DNA from: Rhodocyclaceae bacterium
GTDB lineage: Bacteria > Pseudomonadota > Gammaproteobacteria > Burkholderiales > Rhodocyclaceae
DNA length: 64,000 nt
Reading direction: 5' to 3'
Assembly: GCA_030681195.1 (NCBI GenBank)
Contig: JAUXXJ010000042.1
Span: 80,845 to 144,844, forward strand
Part shown: piece by piece, positions 1 to 7,600 of the stretch
How positions within the stretch are numbered: position 1 is the stretch's first letter
Layout of the letters: every line of letters starts with the position of its first letter
Position numbers and translations under genes: made by a program
The notes under the pieces: generated by a model
The model's database searches: none
What the model was told of the DNA's origin: nothing
The model's input: the letters and a program-made list of their open reading frames with translations, nothing else

Positions 1-79
1 TTATGGCATCTGCAAAAGTTGCGTTCAGCAACACCTTCAATGCGTCATTGGATGTGTTGCCGCAAGTCAGCCAGATCAT
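1..79 (-). pseudogene. 3' fragment of a DUF5615 PIN-like toxin gene, cut by window edge
   Basis: The frame opens at an ATG overlapping the DUF433 stop (ATGA, 76-79) and stays open to the window edge. The first residues, MIWLTCGNTSNDALKVLL, resemble what I recall as the C-terminal third of DUF5615 PIN-like toxins, the usual partners of DUF433 antitoxins. The N-terminal two thirds, with the first catalytic acidic residues, is missing. Full-length relatives often begin MIWLD and contain an internal VIWLTCGNTSN, so a deletion between the two IWL-coding stretches would produce this junction (inference). It is probably non-functional. Confidence 0.55.
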
Positions 80-300
80 GCAGCCATCAGCACGGGATGA
101 TCGAAGCGCCGGCTGGCATAGCTCAGGCATGCGCGAATATCCTCAGGCTCGAGATCGGGCAATTCGGCCAGCACCTGCTCGTGCGTCAGGCCGTTAGCCA
201 GTAGATCAAGTACATCGATGACGCGAATGCGCATACCTCGAATGCAGGGGCGTCCGCCGCATTGTTCGGGGTCGATGGTGATACGCTGGTCTAAGTTCAT
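76..300 (-). CDS. DUF433 family antitoxin
   Basis: A 74-residue protein with the DUF433 signature: an N-terminal ITIDPEQCGGRPCIRGMRIRV stretch (GxPCIRGxRI core), then a helical part LDLLANGLTHEQVLAELPDL and a C-terminal EDIRACLSYA. DUF433 proteins are small winged-helix-like antitoxins usually encoded just upstream of a DUF5615 PIN-like toxin. That order holds here, with a 4-nt overlap, but the toxin is reduced to a C-terminal fragment. A GAGGGAC ribosome binding site precedes the ATG. The antitoxin is intact, so it may survive as an orphan. Confidence 0.85.
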   Translation of the reverse strand: MNLDQRITIDPEQCGGRPCIRGMRIRVIDVLDLLANGLTHEQVLAELPDLEPEDIRACLSYASRRFDHPVLMAA

Positions 301-727
301 GGCAAGTCCCTCGAATTCACATTGGTCAATATGTCACTGCGCTCCCGCTCGCTCGATGAATGCACGAATTCCTCTGCCCGCCAGGCCGTAATGCGCGCAT
401 CCAGCGTGCGCACGGGGGCTGGGTAGCGCCCCCGGATTTCATCCCCGCCCACCAGTCGATTTGCTGACCGGAATCAGGGGCGGTAGCGCTGGCCCGGCTG
501 TTGGGTCGCCAATGATCTGGGGCAGGGGCAGGCTTGGCCGGTTGCCAAAAAACAACAATCACTAGACCTTTAGTTGCAAGAAAGCCATTTCCTGTCGCCC
601 CTCGGCAAGATGCACTGGCAGAATGCACACACCCTCAAGCAGTTGGGGAAAAGCGGGAACAGTGACCAACCACGTGGAGTCATTGAACCCGAATCAACCT
701 AAGCAAACCCTAATTAAGGAGTTTTAC
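301..727. other. Gene-poor stretch between DUF433 gene and porin
   Basis: I see no convincing gene here. A 100-codon minus-strand frame (326-628) has no recognisable domain, low-complexity composition and no ribosome binding site, so it is not called. The last part (about 640-727) should hold the porin promoter and leader; AAGGAG at 716-721 is the porin ribosome binding site. No clear -35/-10 pair was identified. Confidence 0.5.
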
Positions 728-1828
728 ATGCAAAAGAAAATCATCGCTCTGGCAGTTGCTGGCCTGATGTCTGGCGCCGCTTTCGCCCAGTCGAACGTAA
801 CCGTTTATGGCATCGTTGATGCCGCCTACGTTGACCTGAGCACCAACAACACACTGGCAGCTAGCGTCAAGTCGAAGCGGGGTATTGACTCTAGCGGGCT
901 TCAAACTTCGCGCCTCGGTTTCCGTGGCACGGAAGACCTGGGTGGCGGCTTGAAGGCTAACTTCGTGCTTGAGTATACATTGGTTAACGATGCGAACCGA
1001 GCCATTGGTGGTGGTGCAGCTGCCCTTGCCCGCCAGCAAACCATCGGCCTGAGCAGCAATAGCTGGGGCGCATTCAACTTGGGTCGTATGCTCACCTTGA
1101 CGGGTGCTCACAACAGCCGCTATGCTGCCCTGTTCGGCACCGGTCTGAGTCCTGAAGGCCAAGTTCGTGGCGCTAGTGGCACGGGTTGGGACTATGCGAA
1201 CCGCGTCAGCAACACTGCGGCCTATGTTTCCCCGAACATGAGCGGCTTCAACGTTGCTGTTGCTCGCGTGTTCGGTGTTGCTGAAAACGGCGCTACTGCG
1301 GGCGAAATCAAGTCAAACGACGGCACCACCGTCGCTCGTCAGACCGGTTGGGACATGACTGCCAACTATGCTGCAGGCCCCGTCGGTGTCGGCTTGGCTT
1401 ATCAGCGCATTGGCAATACTTCGGCAGCTGGCAACACCGCTGGCACCAGGCAGACCACCCTGGGCGGTAGCTATGACCTCGGCGTTGTCAAGCTGATGGC
1501 GAACTACACAAACTTCAAAACGGAAGTGGCTAACGACAAGCGGGGCAAGGGCTATAGCCTCAGCGCAGTTGCGCCTGTCACTGCCACGGGCAATGTCCAC
1601 TTCAGCTACGCCACCTCGAAGGGCACGGATAACGCTCTGAGCGAAGGCGCCAAGTCGTGGGCACTGGCCTACACGCATGGCCTCTCCAAGCGCACCACCG
1701 CTTATGTTGGCTATAGCACTGCCGATGCCAAGTCGGGTTCGACGGCTACCTTCTACGGTAATACTAACCTCGTCGAACTCGACAAGAAGGCACGTCTGAT
1801 TGCTGCTGGTCTGAGCCACTCCTTCTAA
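728..1828 (+). CDS. Outer-membrane porin (betaproteobacterial OmpC/Porin_4 type)
   Basis: A 366-residue trimeric-porin family protein forming diffusion channels in the outer membrane. It has a signal peptide (MQKKIIALAVAGLMSGAAFA, cut before QSNVTVYG) and the family N-terminus NVTVYGIVDAAY. It also has the constriction/strand motif SRLGFRGTEDLGGGLKANFVLEY and a C-terminal phenylalanine (LSHSF) needed for BAM recognition. An in-frame upstream ATG at 623 would add 35 residues; 728 is preferred because AAGGAG lies 6 nt before it and the signal peptide then starts correctly. The gene is monocistronic, ending in a strong terminator. The transported solute cannot be predicted. Confidence 0.95.
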   Translation: MQKKIIALAVAGLMSGAAFAQSNVTVYGIVDAAYVDLSTNNTLAASVKSKRGIDSSGLQTSRLGFRGTEDLGGGLKANFVLEYTLVNDANRAIGGGAAALARQQTIGLSSNSWGAFNLGRMLTLTGAHNSRYAALFGTGLSPEGQVRGASGTGWDYANRVSNTAAYVSPNMSGFNVAVARVFGVAENGATAGEIKSNDGTTVARQTGWDMTANYAAGPVGVGLAYQRIGNTSAAGNTAGTRQTTLGGSYDLGVVKLMANYTNFKTEVANDKRGKGYSLSAVAPVTATGNVHFSYATSKGTDNALSEGAKSWALAYTHGLSKRTTAYVGYSTADAKSGSTATFYGNTNLVELDKKARLIAAGLSHSF

Positions 1829-1853
1829 TTCACCCGCAGCCTTGTGCTGCTGT

Positions 1854-1899
1854 GATGCAGAATCAAAACAGCCACCTTCGGGTGGCTGTTTTACTTGGT
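1854..1899 (+). terminator. Rho-independent terminator T1 of the porin, within a 46-bp duplicated segment
   Basis: The stem is ACAGCCACC/GGTGGCTGT around a TTCG tetraloop (1868-1888), followed by T residues. The whole segment 1854-1899 recurs at 2576-2621 with only two mismatches, well beyond the hairpin itself. Confidence 0.85.
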
Positions 1900-1927
1900 A
1901 TATACTCGCCGCAAAGGAGGTTTCGCG

Positions 1928-2128
1928 ATGAGTACGATGATTTTTGAAGTCTATGACGCGCTGAAGGAAGCGGGGGCAACCGAAGAAAAGGCAAAAAAGG
2001 CCGCTGAGGCTCTTGCTGCTTATGAAAATCGCTTCAACAAGGTTGAAAGCGATCTGAATCTCCTCAAATGGATGGTCGGATTCAATCTCGCGATGTCTGT
2101 CGGTGTGCTACTGAAGTTGTTTGGCTAA
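1928..2128 (+). CDS. Small coiled-coil membrane-anchored protein (DUF1640/CCDC90-like)
   Basis: A 66-residue protein with an N-terminal helix (MSTMIFEVYDALKEAGATEE), a charged lysine/alanine-rich coiled coil, and a single C-terminal membrane segment (WMVGFNLAMSVGVLLKLF). The layout is that of bacterial DUF1640/CCDC90-like small proteins, whose role is not known. The start at 1928 follows AAAGGAGG (1912-1919); an upstream in-frame ATG at 1895 lacks this. It shares architecture with the next gene (2240-2467), so the two look like diverged paralogues. Confidence 0.6.
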   Translation: MSTMIFEVYDALKEAGATEEKAKKAAEALAAYENRFNKVESDLNLLKWMVGFNLAMSVGVLLKLFG

Positions 2129-2137
2129 TCAATTAAA

Positions 2138-2164
2138 CGTATTCGGGGTCAGACCACGAATACG
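2138..2164. repeat. GGGGTCAGACC palindromic element, copy 1
   Basis: Perfect 8-bp inverted arms CGTATTCG (2138-2145) and CGAATACG (2157-2164) flank GGGTCAGACCA. Related copies lie at 2551-2575, 3001-3027 and 58018-58041. It sits between a stop codon and a terminator, as all four copies do. It resembles REP-like palindromes in other betaproteobacteria (recalled, not checked). Confidence 0.7.
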
Positions 2165-2197
2165 TGCTAATCCAGACTTAGTCTGAGTTGATTAAAT

Positions 2198-2224
2198 AGC
2201 CGCCTTCGGGTGGCTGTTTTTTTT
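2198..2224 (+). terminator. Rho-independent terminator T2
   Basis: The stem AGCCGCC/GGTGGCT has a TTCG loop and a run of eight or more T. It is the same hairpin family as T1, T3 and T4. Confidence 0.8.
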
Positions 2225-2239
2225 GCTACACTCGCCACC

Positions 2240-2467
2240 ATGAGCACGATTACTTTCGATACCCACAAATTCGTCAAGTCGCTGACAGAAGCAGGTATGC
2301 CGCTGCGGCAAGCTGAAATTCTGGCAGAAGAGCAGGCTCGTCTGATCGATGAACGCCTAGTGACTAAGGATGACTTGGAACGCATGGAACTGCGGCTGAC
2401 ATTGCGGCTGGGAACGATGATGGCCGCCTCGATTGCCATTGTTGCTGCGTTGGTCAAATTGCTCTGA
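2240..2467 (+). CDS. DUF1640/CCDC90-like coiled-coil protein
   Basis: A 75-residue protein with a close match to the family pattern: ITFDTHKFVKSLTEAGMP, AEILAEEQARLIDERLVTKDDL coiled coil, LRLTLRLGTMM, and a C-terminal membrane helix IAIVAALVKLL. Family members are small, membrane-anchored coiled coils, often seen beside mobile or stress-related genes; the function is unknown. No strong Shine-Dalgarno is visible. It lies directly downstream of terminator T2, so it needs its own promoter. Confidence 0.8.
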   Translation: MSTITFDTHKFVKSLTEAGMPLRQAEILAEEQARLIDERLVTKDDLERMELRLTLRLGTMMAASIAIVAALVKLL

Positions 2468-2550
2468 TTAATTAAAGGGCCCATTTTATTCGGCCATTCC
2501 CCACCCGCCCCGTCGCCAGCTAAGTGCCCGTCCGGTTTCTTTGTGCGACA

Positions 2551-2575
2551 ATATTCGGGGTCAGACCATAAATAC
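2551..2575. repeat. GGGGTCAGACC palindromic element, copy 2
   Basis: ATATTCGGGGTCAGACCATA with decayed arms. It again sits between a gene and the following terminator (T3). Confidence 0.6.
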
Positions 2576-2621
2576 GATGCAGAAACAATACAGCCACCTT
2601 CGGGTGGCTGTTTTACTTGGT
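2576..2621 (+). terminator. Rho-independent terminator T3, second copy of the 46-bp segment
   Basis: The stem CAGCCACC/GGTGGCTG (2591-2610) has a TTCG loop and a T run. The 46-bp segment is 44/46 identical to 1854-1899, so this was copied, not independently evolved. Confidence 0.85.
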
Positions 2622-2644
2622 GGGGGTGAAACAGCAGATGAAGC

Positions 2645-2672
2645 TACAATGTGCTTTGTTAGCTAACGAAAG
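2645..2672 (+). promoter_or_regulatory. -10 element and palindromic operator of the HicB-like gene
   Basis: TACAAT at 2645-2650 fits a -10 box. Immediately downstream is the inverted repeat CTTTGTTAGCTAACGAAAG (2654-2672, perfect GTTAGCTAAC core). Such a palindrome over a toxin-antitoxin promoter fits autoregulation by the antitoxin (inference). Confidence 0.5.
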
Positions 2673-2680
2673 GTGACGCA

Positions 2681-2917
2681 ATGCCCAAGATTTATTTTGT
2701 TCGTGCTGAATGGGATGACGAAGCGTCTGTTTGGGTGGCAACCTCGGATGACGTGCCAGGCCTTGTGACAGAAGCAGATACGCTTGAAGCATTGTCTGCG
2801 AAGCTCGAAATCCTTGTGCCAGAACTACTCGATGCCAACGGCTATCAAGATGGAGCCGAAGTGCCTTTTGAACTTCTTGCACGGAAATTCTCTGTCGCTC
2901 ATCGAAATGCGCACTGA
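2681..2917 (+). CDS. DUF1902 HicB-like antitoxin
   Basis: A 78-residue protein with the partial RNase-H fold of HicB/DUF1902: YFVRAEWDDEASVWVATSDDVPGLVTEADTLE followed by a helix AKLEILVPELLDANG. HicB-like proteins neutralise HicA mRNA interferases. The next frame starts one nucleotide into its stop (TGATG) and begins like HicA but is truncated, so this may be an orphan antitoxin. AAAGG precedes the start. Confidence 0.8.
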   Translation: MPKIYFVRAEWDDEASVWVATSDDVPGLVTEADTLEALSAKLEILVPELLDANGYQDGAEVPFELLARKFSVAHRNAH

Positions 2918-3036
2918 TGGGCAGCAACTTTGCACCTGAATTGAAACGCTTGCTGTTAGCGGCGGGCTGTCAATTCGAGCGGCCTGGCAAGGGGAAAGAA
3001 ATAATAGGGATCAGACCACGATATTCGCAGGATTAA
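2917..3036 (+). pseudogene. Truncated HicA-like mRNA interferase
   Basis: A 39-codon frame overlapping the antitoxin stop by one base. Residues 1-29 (MGSNFAPELKRLLLAAGCQF then ERPGKGKEI) match the N-terminus of HicA toxins, including the GKG turn. Where HicA continues to its catalytic-His region (HEIWYSP... in relatives), the reading frame runs into the GGGATCAGACCACG palindromic element (3001-3027) and stops. The catalytic half is therefore lost and the toxin should be dead. The element appears to have caused, or marks, the truncation. Confidence 0.7.
3001..3027. repeat. GGGGTCAGACC element, diverged copy 3, inside hicA
   Basis: ATAATAGGGATCAGACCACG plus ATATTCG: the central motif has one change (GGGATCAGACC). 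It forms the 3' end of the truncated hicA frame and precedes terminator T4. Confidence 0.6.
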
Positions 3037-3037
3037 A

Positions 3038-3065
3038 CAGCCGCCTTCGGGCGGCTGATTTGTTT
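3038..3065 (+). terminator. Rho-independent terminator T4
   Basis: The stem CAGCCGCC/GGCGGCTG has a TTCG loop, then ATTTGTTT. It is the same family as T1-T3, with compensatory changes in the stem. Confidence 0.7.
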
Positions 3066-3140
3066 GGTGGGTGTGGAAAGTGTCGGTGTCGTGTAAAACG
3101 ACAGGGTGTAAGCGAGTTGTTGGCATAAGTGGTCTCACGG

Positions 3141-3164
3141 TATAAGATATGCAGAAATCTGCAT
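3141..3164 (+). promoter_or_regulatory. vapBC -10 box and adjacent operator palindrome
   Basis: TATAAG (3141-3146) is followed at once by ATGCAGAAATCTGCAT (3149-3164), a perfect 7-bp inverted repeat with an AA spacer. The position overlaps the expected transcription start, a typical place for VapB or VapBC autorepression (inference). Confidence 0.5.
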
Positions 3165-3196
3165 TTGCTGGCAGTTTGACTGTGAGGGGTTTCACC

Positions 3197-3457
3197 ATGA
3201 GAACGACACTGGATATTGACGATGAATTGCTGACACAGGCCAAATCGTTTGCCGCCAGGGAACATACCAGCCTGACACGCCTGATTGAGGAAAGCTTATC
3301 GTTGCGCTTGCGTGCAGCACAAACCGTTCGGCCGGATGCGTGCCATCTGGTGTTGCCGGTCTATGCCGGCCGTGGGGGGCTACAGCCAACGATACGAGAT
3401 ACCTTGAGTCAGCGTGCCCTGCTCGACGCGGCCGATGAGTCGGGCCCGGCTCGATGA
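3197..3457 (+). CDS. vapB: VapB-family ribbon-helix-helix antitoxin
   Basis: An 86-residue protein. The N-terminus MRTTLDIDDELLTQAKSFAA with EHTSLTRLIEESL is a typical MetJ/Arc-type ribbon-helix-helix DNA-binding domain of VapB; the C-terminal tail would wrap the toxin. The start at 3197 is chosen over an upstream ATG (3149) because that one lies in the operator palindrome and the domain starts at 3197. The 3' end overlaps vapC by 4 nt (ATGA). Confidence 0.85.
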   Translation: MRTTLDIDDELLTQAKSFAAREHTSLTRLIEESLSLRLRAAQTVRPDACHLVLPVYAGRGGLQPTIRDTLSQRALLDAADESGPAR

Positions 3458-3888
3458 CGCCCGATGTCAATGTGTTGGCGGCGGCGTCCCGTCAGGATCA
3501 TCCGCACCACGCAGTGGCGCACGCTTGGCTGAAGACGGCGCTGGTCAATAGTGGTGCCAATCAGCCGTTGGCGATCTTGCCGATGGTGGCCTCTGGTTTT
3601 TTGCGCTTGGTGACACATCCCAAGGTATTCCAGGAACCCACACCGCTGGCGGCAGCACAGGCATTTTTACGCGCCATTCTGGATTCGCCGGGGGTTTATT
3701 TGCCTTCTTTGGGTGACGAGTGGCCAGAGGTTGAGCGATTGTGCGCGCAACATGATCTCACGGGCAATGCGATTCCCAATGCTTGGATTGCAGCGGCGGC
3801 TCACCACCATCACCTACATCTGGTCACCTTCGACAAAGGCTTTCGTCGGCTGCTGAAGCCGAGCTTGGTGACGGTATTGAAGGTTTGA
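3454..3888 (+). CDS. vapC: VapC-family PIN-domain toxin with a D-to-N change
   Basis: A 144-residue PIN ribonuclease of the VapC subfamily that has PDVNVL near the N-terminus and SGFLRLVTHP in the middle. The first catalytic Asp (D4) and the last (LVTFD, D127) are present. The third acidic site, normally GNxxPDAxxAA, reads GNAIPNAWIAA, so Asp is replaced by Asn109. PIN nucleases bind Mg through these acids, so activity may be reduced or lost. It is translationally coupled to vapB. A long repeat copy follows 27 nt after the stop. Confidence 0.85.
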   Translation: MTPDVNVLAAASRQDHPHHAVAHAWLKTALVNSGANQPLAILPMVASGFLRLVTHPKVFQEPTPLAAAQAFLRAILDSPGVYLPSLGDEWPEVERLCAQHDLTGNAIPNAWIAAAAHHHHLHLVTFDKGFRRLLKPSLVTVLKV

Positions 3889-3915
3889 CGATAATATTCC
3901 TCCTTGATGGGTACT

Positions 3916-3978
3916 GAAAGTCGGCGCAGCCTCTTCGGGCCGCTTCCGGCCTGACGGCCTCCCTGCTGGCGGGACGGC
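3916..3978 (-). repeat. Dispersed repeat, long 63-nt form (copy A), intergenic
   Basis: Long form in reverse orientation between the convergent vapC and pseudopilin genes. The ends are AAAGTCGGCGCAGC and GCTGGCGGGACGGC. The centre holds an intact hairpin, GGCCG-CTTC-CGGCC (3938-3951). The two coding long copies have that stem broken. Confidence 0.85.
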
Positions 3979-3994
3979 GAATACTTGGCAAGCC

Positions 3995-4687
3995 CTAAGG
4001 TAGCCGCCCCGCCGAAACCATACGATTGATGAGGATGCTGGGCGGGAGCCAGGTCACGATGTCATCGAAGCCGGGGGTTTGGGTGTGCTGAACGAAGTCT
4101 TTGTCGGCCAGGTCGATGGTCTTGTTCTTGACCTCGTCGACATCGGTGGGCGTGGTCAGCCCGTTTTTCCCTAACGAAAGCACCACAACAGGGATGTTGC
4201 TGGCGAGTACGGCGGTGCAGGCGCTGCTGTCGCAAATGCGCAGGTCGCCGGCGGACAGTAGCGCGAAGCCGGACGCTTTGTTCGCAAAGCTGTCGGTGAC
4301 GCGATAGCGTAGGGCATTGCCCCAGGCATCGAAGCGGCCGACGCCGAGCTCGGCCCATGGAAGATTGCCTTCCGCGCTGGTACAGGCATCTCCCGAACGG
4401 TTTTCGGCCCCATCGTTGTCGGTGTCCGGGCAGGGCAGGTAGGGCTTGCCGTTACTGGCCGAATGGCTGGCGGCATAGCCGTAGAGCGCCTCGGTGACGT
4501 CGGCAAGCGTTTTCTGTGTCTCGGAGTTGTAGCGAATGTCCTGTTGGGCGGACATGGGCAGGATCATGCCGCCGATCAGCAGGGTGACAATGGCGAGCAC
4601 CACGGCCATTTCGGTCAGGGTAAAGCCGCGCTCGGTAATTGTCGGCGCCGGCGGGACGGCGATCAAGGGGACAGTCAGTCGATCCAT
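3995..4687 (-). CDS. Type II/IV pseudopilin with prepilin leader
   Basis: A 230-residue protein. A prepilin peptidase site (ERG^FTLTEMAVVLAIVTLLIGGM) gives a mature N-terminal methylated Phe, Glu5 and a long hydrophobic helix; the rest is a globular domain with paired Cys (LPCPDTDNDGA...GDACTS; LRICDSSAC). The leader is unusually long (about 21 residues) because a short repeat copy encodes AVPPAPTI within it. Its ATG lies 13 nt inside the end of the upstream giant gene. It is the last gene of the MSHA-like operon and is probably a minor pilin. Confidence 0.85.
   Translation of the reverse strand: MDRLTVPLIAVPPAPTITERGFTLTEMAVVLAIVTLLIGGMILPMSAQQDIRYNSETQKTLADVTEALYGYAASHSASNGKPYLPCPDTDNDGAENRSGDACTSAEGNLPWAELGVGRFDAWGNALRYRVTDSFANKASGFALLSAGDLRICDSSACTAVLASNIPVVVLSLGKNGLTTPTDVDEVKNKTIDLADKDFVQHTQTPGFDDIVTWLPPSILINRMVSAGRLP
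4637..4660 (-). repeat. Dispersed repeat, short form (copy B) in pseudopilin leader
   Basis: A 24-nt copy with three differences, read in the frame AVPPAPTI just before the prepilin cleavage site. Confidence 0.75.
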
Positions 4688-7600
4688 GTCGTGAAGGCGT
4701 TGCTGAGGGTGAAACTTTGGTCCATGACGGTGTTGCGCTGGCCGATGGTGTAGCCGAGCCGCACGTTGCGGAAAGGATACGGGATTTTCGGGGTATCGCG
4801 CAGATGGGCGGTGAAGGTGGGCGAGAGCAAACTCATCGGGCGCGTGGTGTTTTTCATGGCGGCGATACGATTGGCGTCGGTGAGGCTGTCTTGCAGAATC
4901 CAGGCTTCAAGGGTGTAACTGGGCGAGCCGTCGATGGAAGCCCAGACCGTGCTGGCAGTTTGGCGGTAGGCGCGGCCGCTATCACTGCCTGCGACGACCT
5001 GCATCAGGCCAGCGGCAGGCCAGGTGGCCGGGGTTAGCGCGCTTGCCGCACCGCTCCAGGTATAGAGACCGTTTTCGCTGGCGGTGGTTTGCGACTTGAC
5101 GAGGATGAGGTCGCCGTTGGCCATCGTAATGCCATCAATGACTGCGCCGGGTGTGGCGAGGGTTATGTTGGCTTGTGTTGCCACACGCACGGACTGGCGC
5201 GACCAGTTGCTACCGTCGTAGCGCCACCAGCCGGAGGCATCGCTGCCCTGCTGCACCTGGACAACAGTGTTGGTGTGGACAGCAACGGGCATTAACGCGG
5301 CGATGGCGCTTTGCCAGGTGTAGATGCCGAGATCTTTGACGAGAATGCGGTCACCGATTTTCATCAGGATGCCGTCGATACGCGATCCTGGGGCGGTGAC
5401 GTTTGTCAACGCCTGTGTTGTTGCAACTTTTACGCGCAGTGCGTGCCAGCCGATGGTCGCGGTGCCGAGCGTTGGGCTGGCGGTGGTCTGGTGCCATAAG
5501 GAACGCGCGTTGATTGCGCCCTGGCTGATTTCGATGACGGCTCCGTCGAGTGCCTGGGCGCTGTTGAAGTCGCTCGCACGGCTCAGGGCAAGCGCACTAC
5601 CGCTCCAGACATAGACGCCGTTTTCTTTGGCATCGGCCTGATCCTTGACCAGCACGCGGTCGCCGCTGACGAGGAAGACGTTGTCGATCGCGGCACCGGG
5701 CGTGGCAAGGTTGAGGGCGGTGGTGGTGGCGACGCGGGCCTTGGCCAGATTGGCATCTGAAGGGGTGCGTGTGAGTTCGACGCGGACGTGGATGTCCTTG
5801 TTGACGGGGACGGCACTGCGGCTCGGGTCGAGCTTGTAGATGCCTTGCGGTATATCCGGGGGGACGCTGAGTGGCGGATTCGGTGCGCTGGGGTTGGTCG
5901 GCGGGATTGGGTAGCCCGTGCGACCAAGGCTGTAAGGGGCGAGCGGGTGGCCGTGGACGTTGTCGTCCTGTTCGGCTGCCAGCGCGCCAATGCTGCTGTC
6001 GCCACCCCAATAGACGAAGCCGACATGGCCACCGCGATATTGCGACGACGTGGTGGCCGGGTCGTTGCGGCCATTGTTCAGGGGATTGCTGACCGTTTCG
6101 TCAAAGTAGAAGTTCGGATCGGTCGGGTGTTGGTTGCGGCTGGCGCGTGGGTCGATTTCGAAACCGATCTTGGGCGGGACGATGAAGGCGCTTTCGTTGT
6201 TGTTGCCGGAATAGCCCATGTGCTGCGCGGCGGCACCGCAGGCGGTGATGTCATTGTGGTCGCCATCGACAATGGCGAAGGTGATGCCTTCGGCCGGGGC
6301 GCTGGAAAAGCCGGCGTCGTTGATGCGGAACATGAAGTAGCTGCGCAGGCCGCCCCCCATGGCATGGGTCTCGGGCTTCCAGGCACAGCCGTAGAGATAG
6401 CCAGCCACGGCTGCATTGAGTGTCGTGCTGACGGTCTGGCCGAGTGTCAATGTTTGTGTTGCCGGGGCATAGCTGGCCAGCGGTGGCAGACCGGTCGCTG
6501 CCTGGGTGGTGACGGTGACGAAATTGGGAGTGCTGGGGATGCAGCGCACGATGTCCTGTGCAGCCGATTGGGTGGTGGAGACACGCGCGAAGATTTCAGG
6601 GCCGGAGAAGATGCCGCTGCCCTGAATCCCGGTGAGATTGGTGCCTTCAAGATAGTTGGCCCCGTTGGCCCGATTCGTCACGCTGTCGCGCAGCTGACCA
6701 GCGTCGCGCTGGCTTGCGAAGAGCAGCGCCCCGTTGCAATCCGTACTGCCTTGGCCATTGACGTTGGTGGCTGGCGAAACGAAGATCATGTCGCTGTAAT
6801 GGGAGAAATAGTTCTGCGGAGCGACGCTATCGGCATAACAGGCACTGGCGGGTACTTTGCTCGCCGATGCGGCCGGGGTCGTGTCGCGCAGGCAGCTGAC
6901 CATGCGGTCGAGCAGTGAGTTGATGTCCTGACGGAAGTAGGCATTGCGGCGTACCTGTTCAAAGAGCTCATCCGGTTTGACGGTTTGCCCGGCGTCGTTA
7001 CCCGCCAGGGTGCAGGCGCTGTTGCTGGCGGAGCAGCTGCGTCGGTAGGCATTGTTCTCGCGGTAGAGTTTCCCCTGTGTTTGCAAGGCCAGTGGCGTGC
7101 TGGCGGTGTTGTTGCTGATGGCGCCGGCGAAGTAGGTGCTTGTGGTCGTCTCGATGAGCAGGTTGGGGTCGAGATAGTTGGCGGGGCTGTAGTTGCCGCC
7201 ACAGATGCTGACGTTGTTGCCATCGTTTGCGCTGCGATCCTGTCCCGGCAAGCGTGGCCCCGGTGAGAAGATGATGGCGGCTGGGCGGTCGTGGACGCTG
7301 GCCAGTATGCTGTGCAACGTCTCTGAGCTGGCGCCTGCGACGGTGACGATGTCGATCTGACCCAGTGTGTCCCAGTTCATGGGGACGGTTTTTTCGACGC
7401 GCTGGTGACTGCCAGAGACGATGAACCAGAGGCATTCTTCGTGGCCATCACGCAGGGGCCCCGTGCCAAACAGTTGCCATGGCAAACGGCCGATGATGGT
7501 TTTGTTCAGCGCGCTACCGGATAGATTGGCATCGCAGCCTTCCGTCGTGCAGCCTACGTTGGTGTTGTTGTTGCTGCCGAGATCGGGCAACGGCAGGTAA

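Larger units (their letters stand above)
2468..2644. other. Intergenic segment with second GGGGTCAGACC element and T3
   Basis: No gene. It contains a CCCACCCGCCCCGTCGCC stretch of unknown meaning, the element at 2551-2575 and terminator T3 at 2590-2615. Confidence 0.5.

Noticed and set aside
326..628. 100-codon minus-strand frame upstream of the porin
   Set aside because: No domain, no ribosome binding site, proline/alanine-rich composition typical of chance frames in GC-rich DNA.
1854..3065. CRISPR or integron attC interpretation of the terminator/palindrome array
   Set aside because: Only four irregular units with genes between them; no spacers of equal size, no cas genes, no integrase and no attC core sites.
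5788..6918. 376-codon plus-strand frame inside the giant pilus gene
   Set aside because: Antisense shadow; the minus strand has clear pilin-like N-terminus and repeats, the plus frame has no recognisable features.
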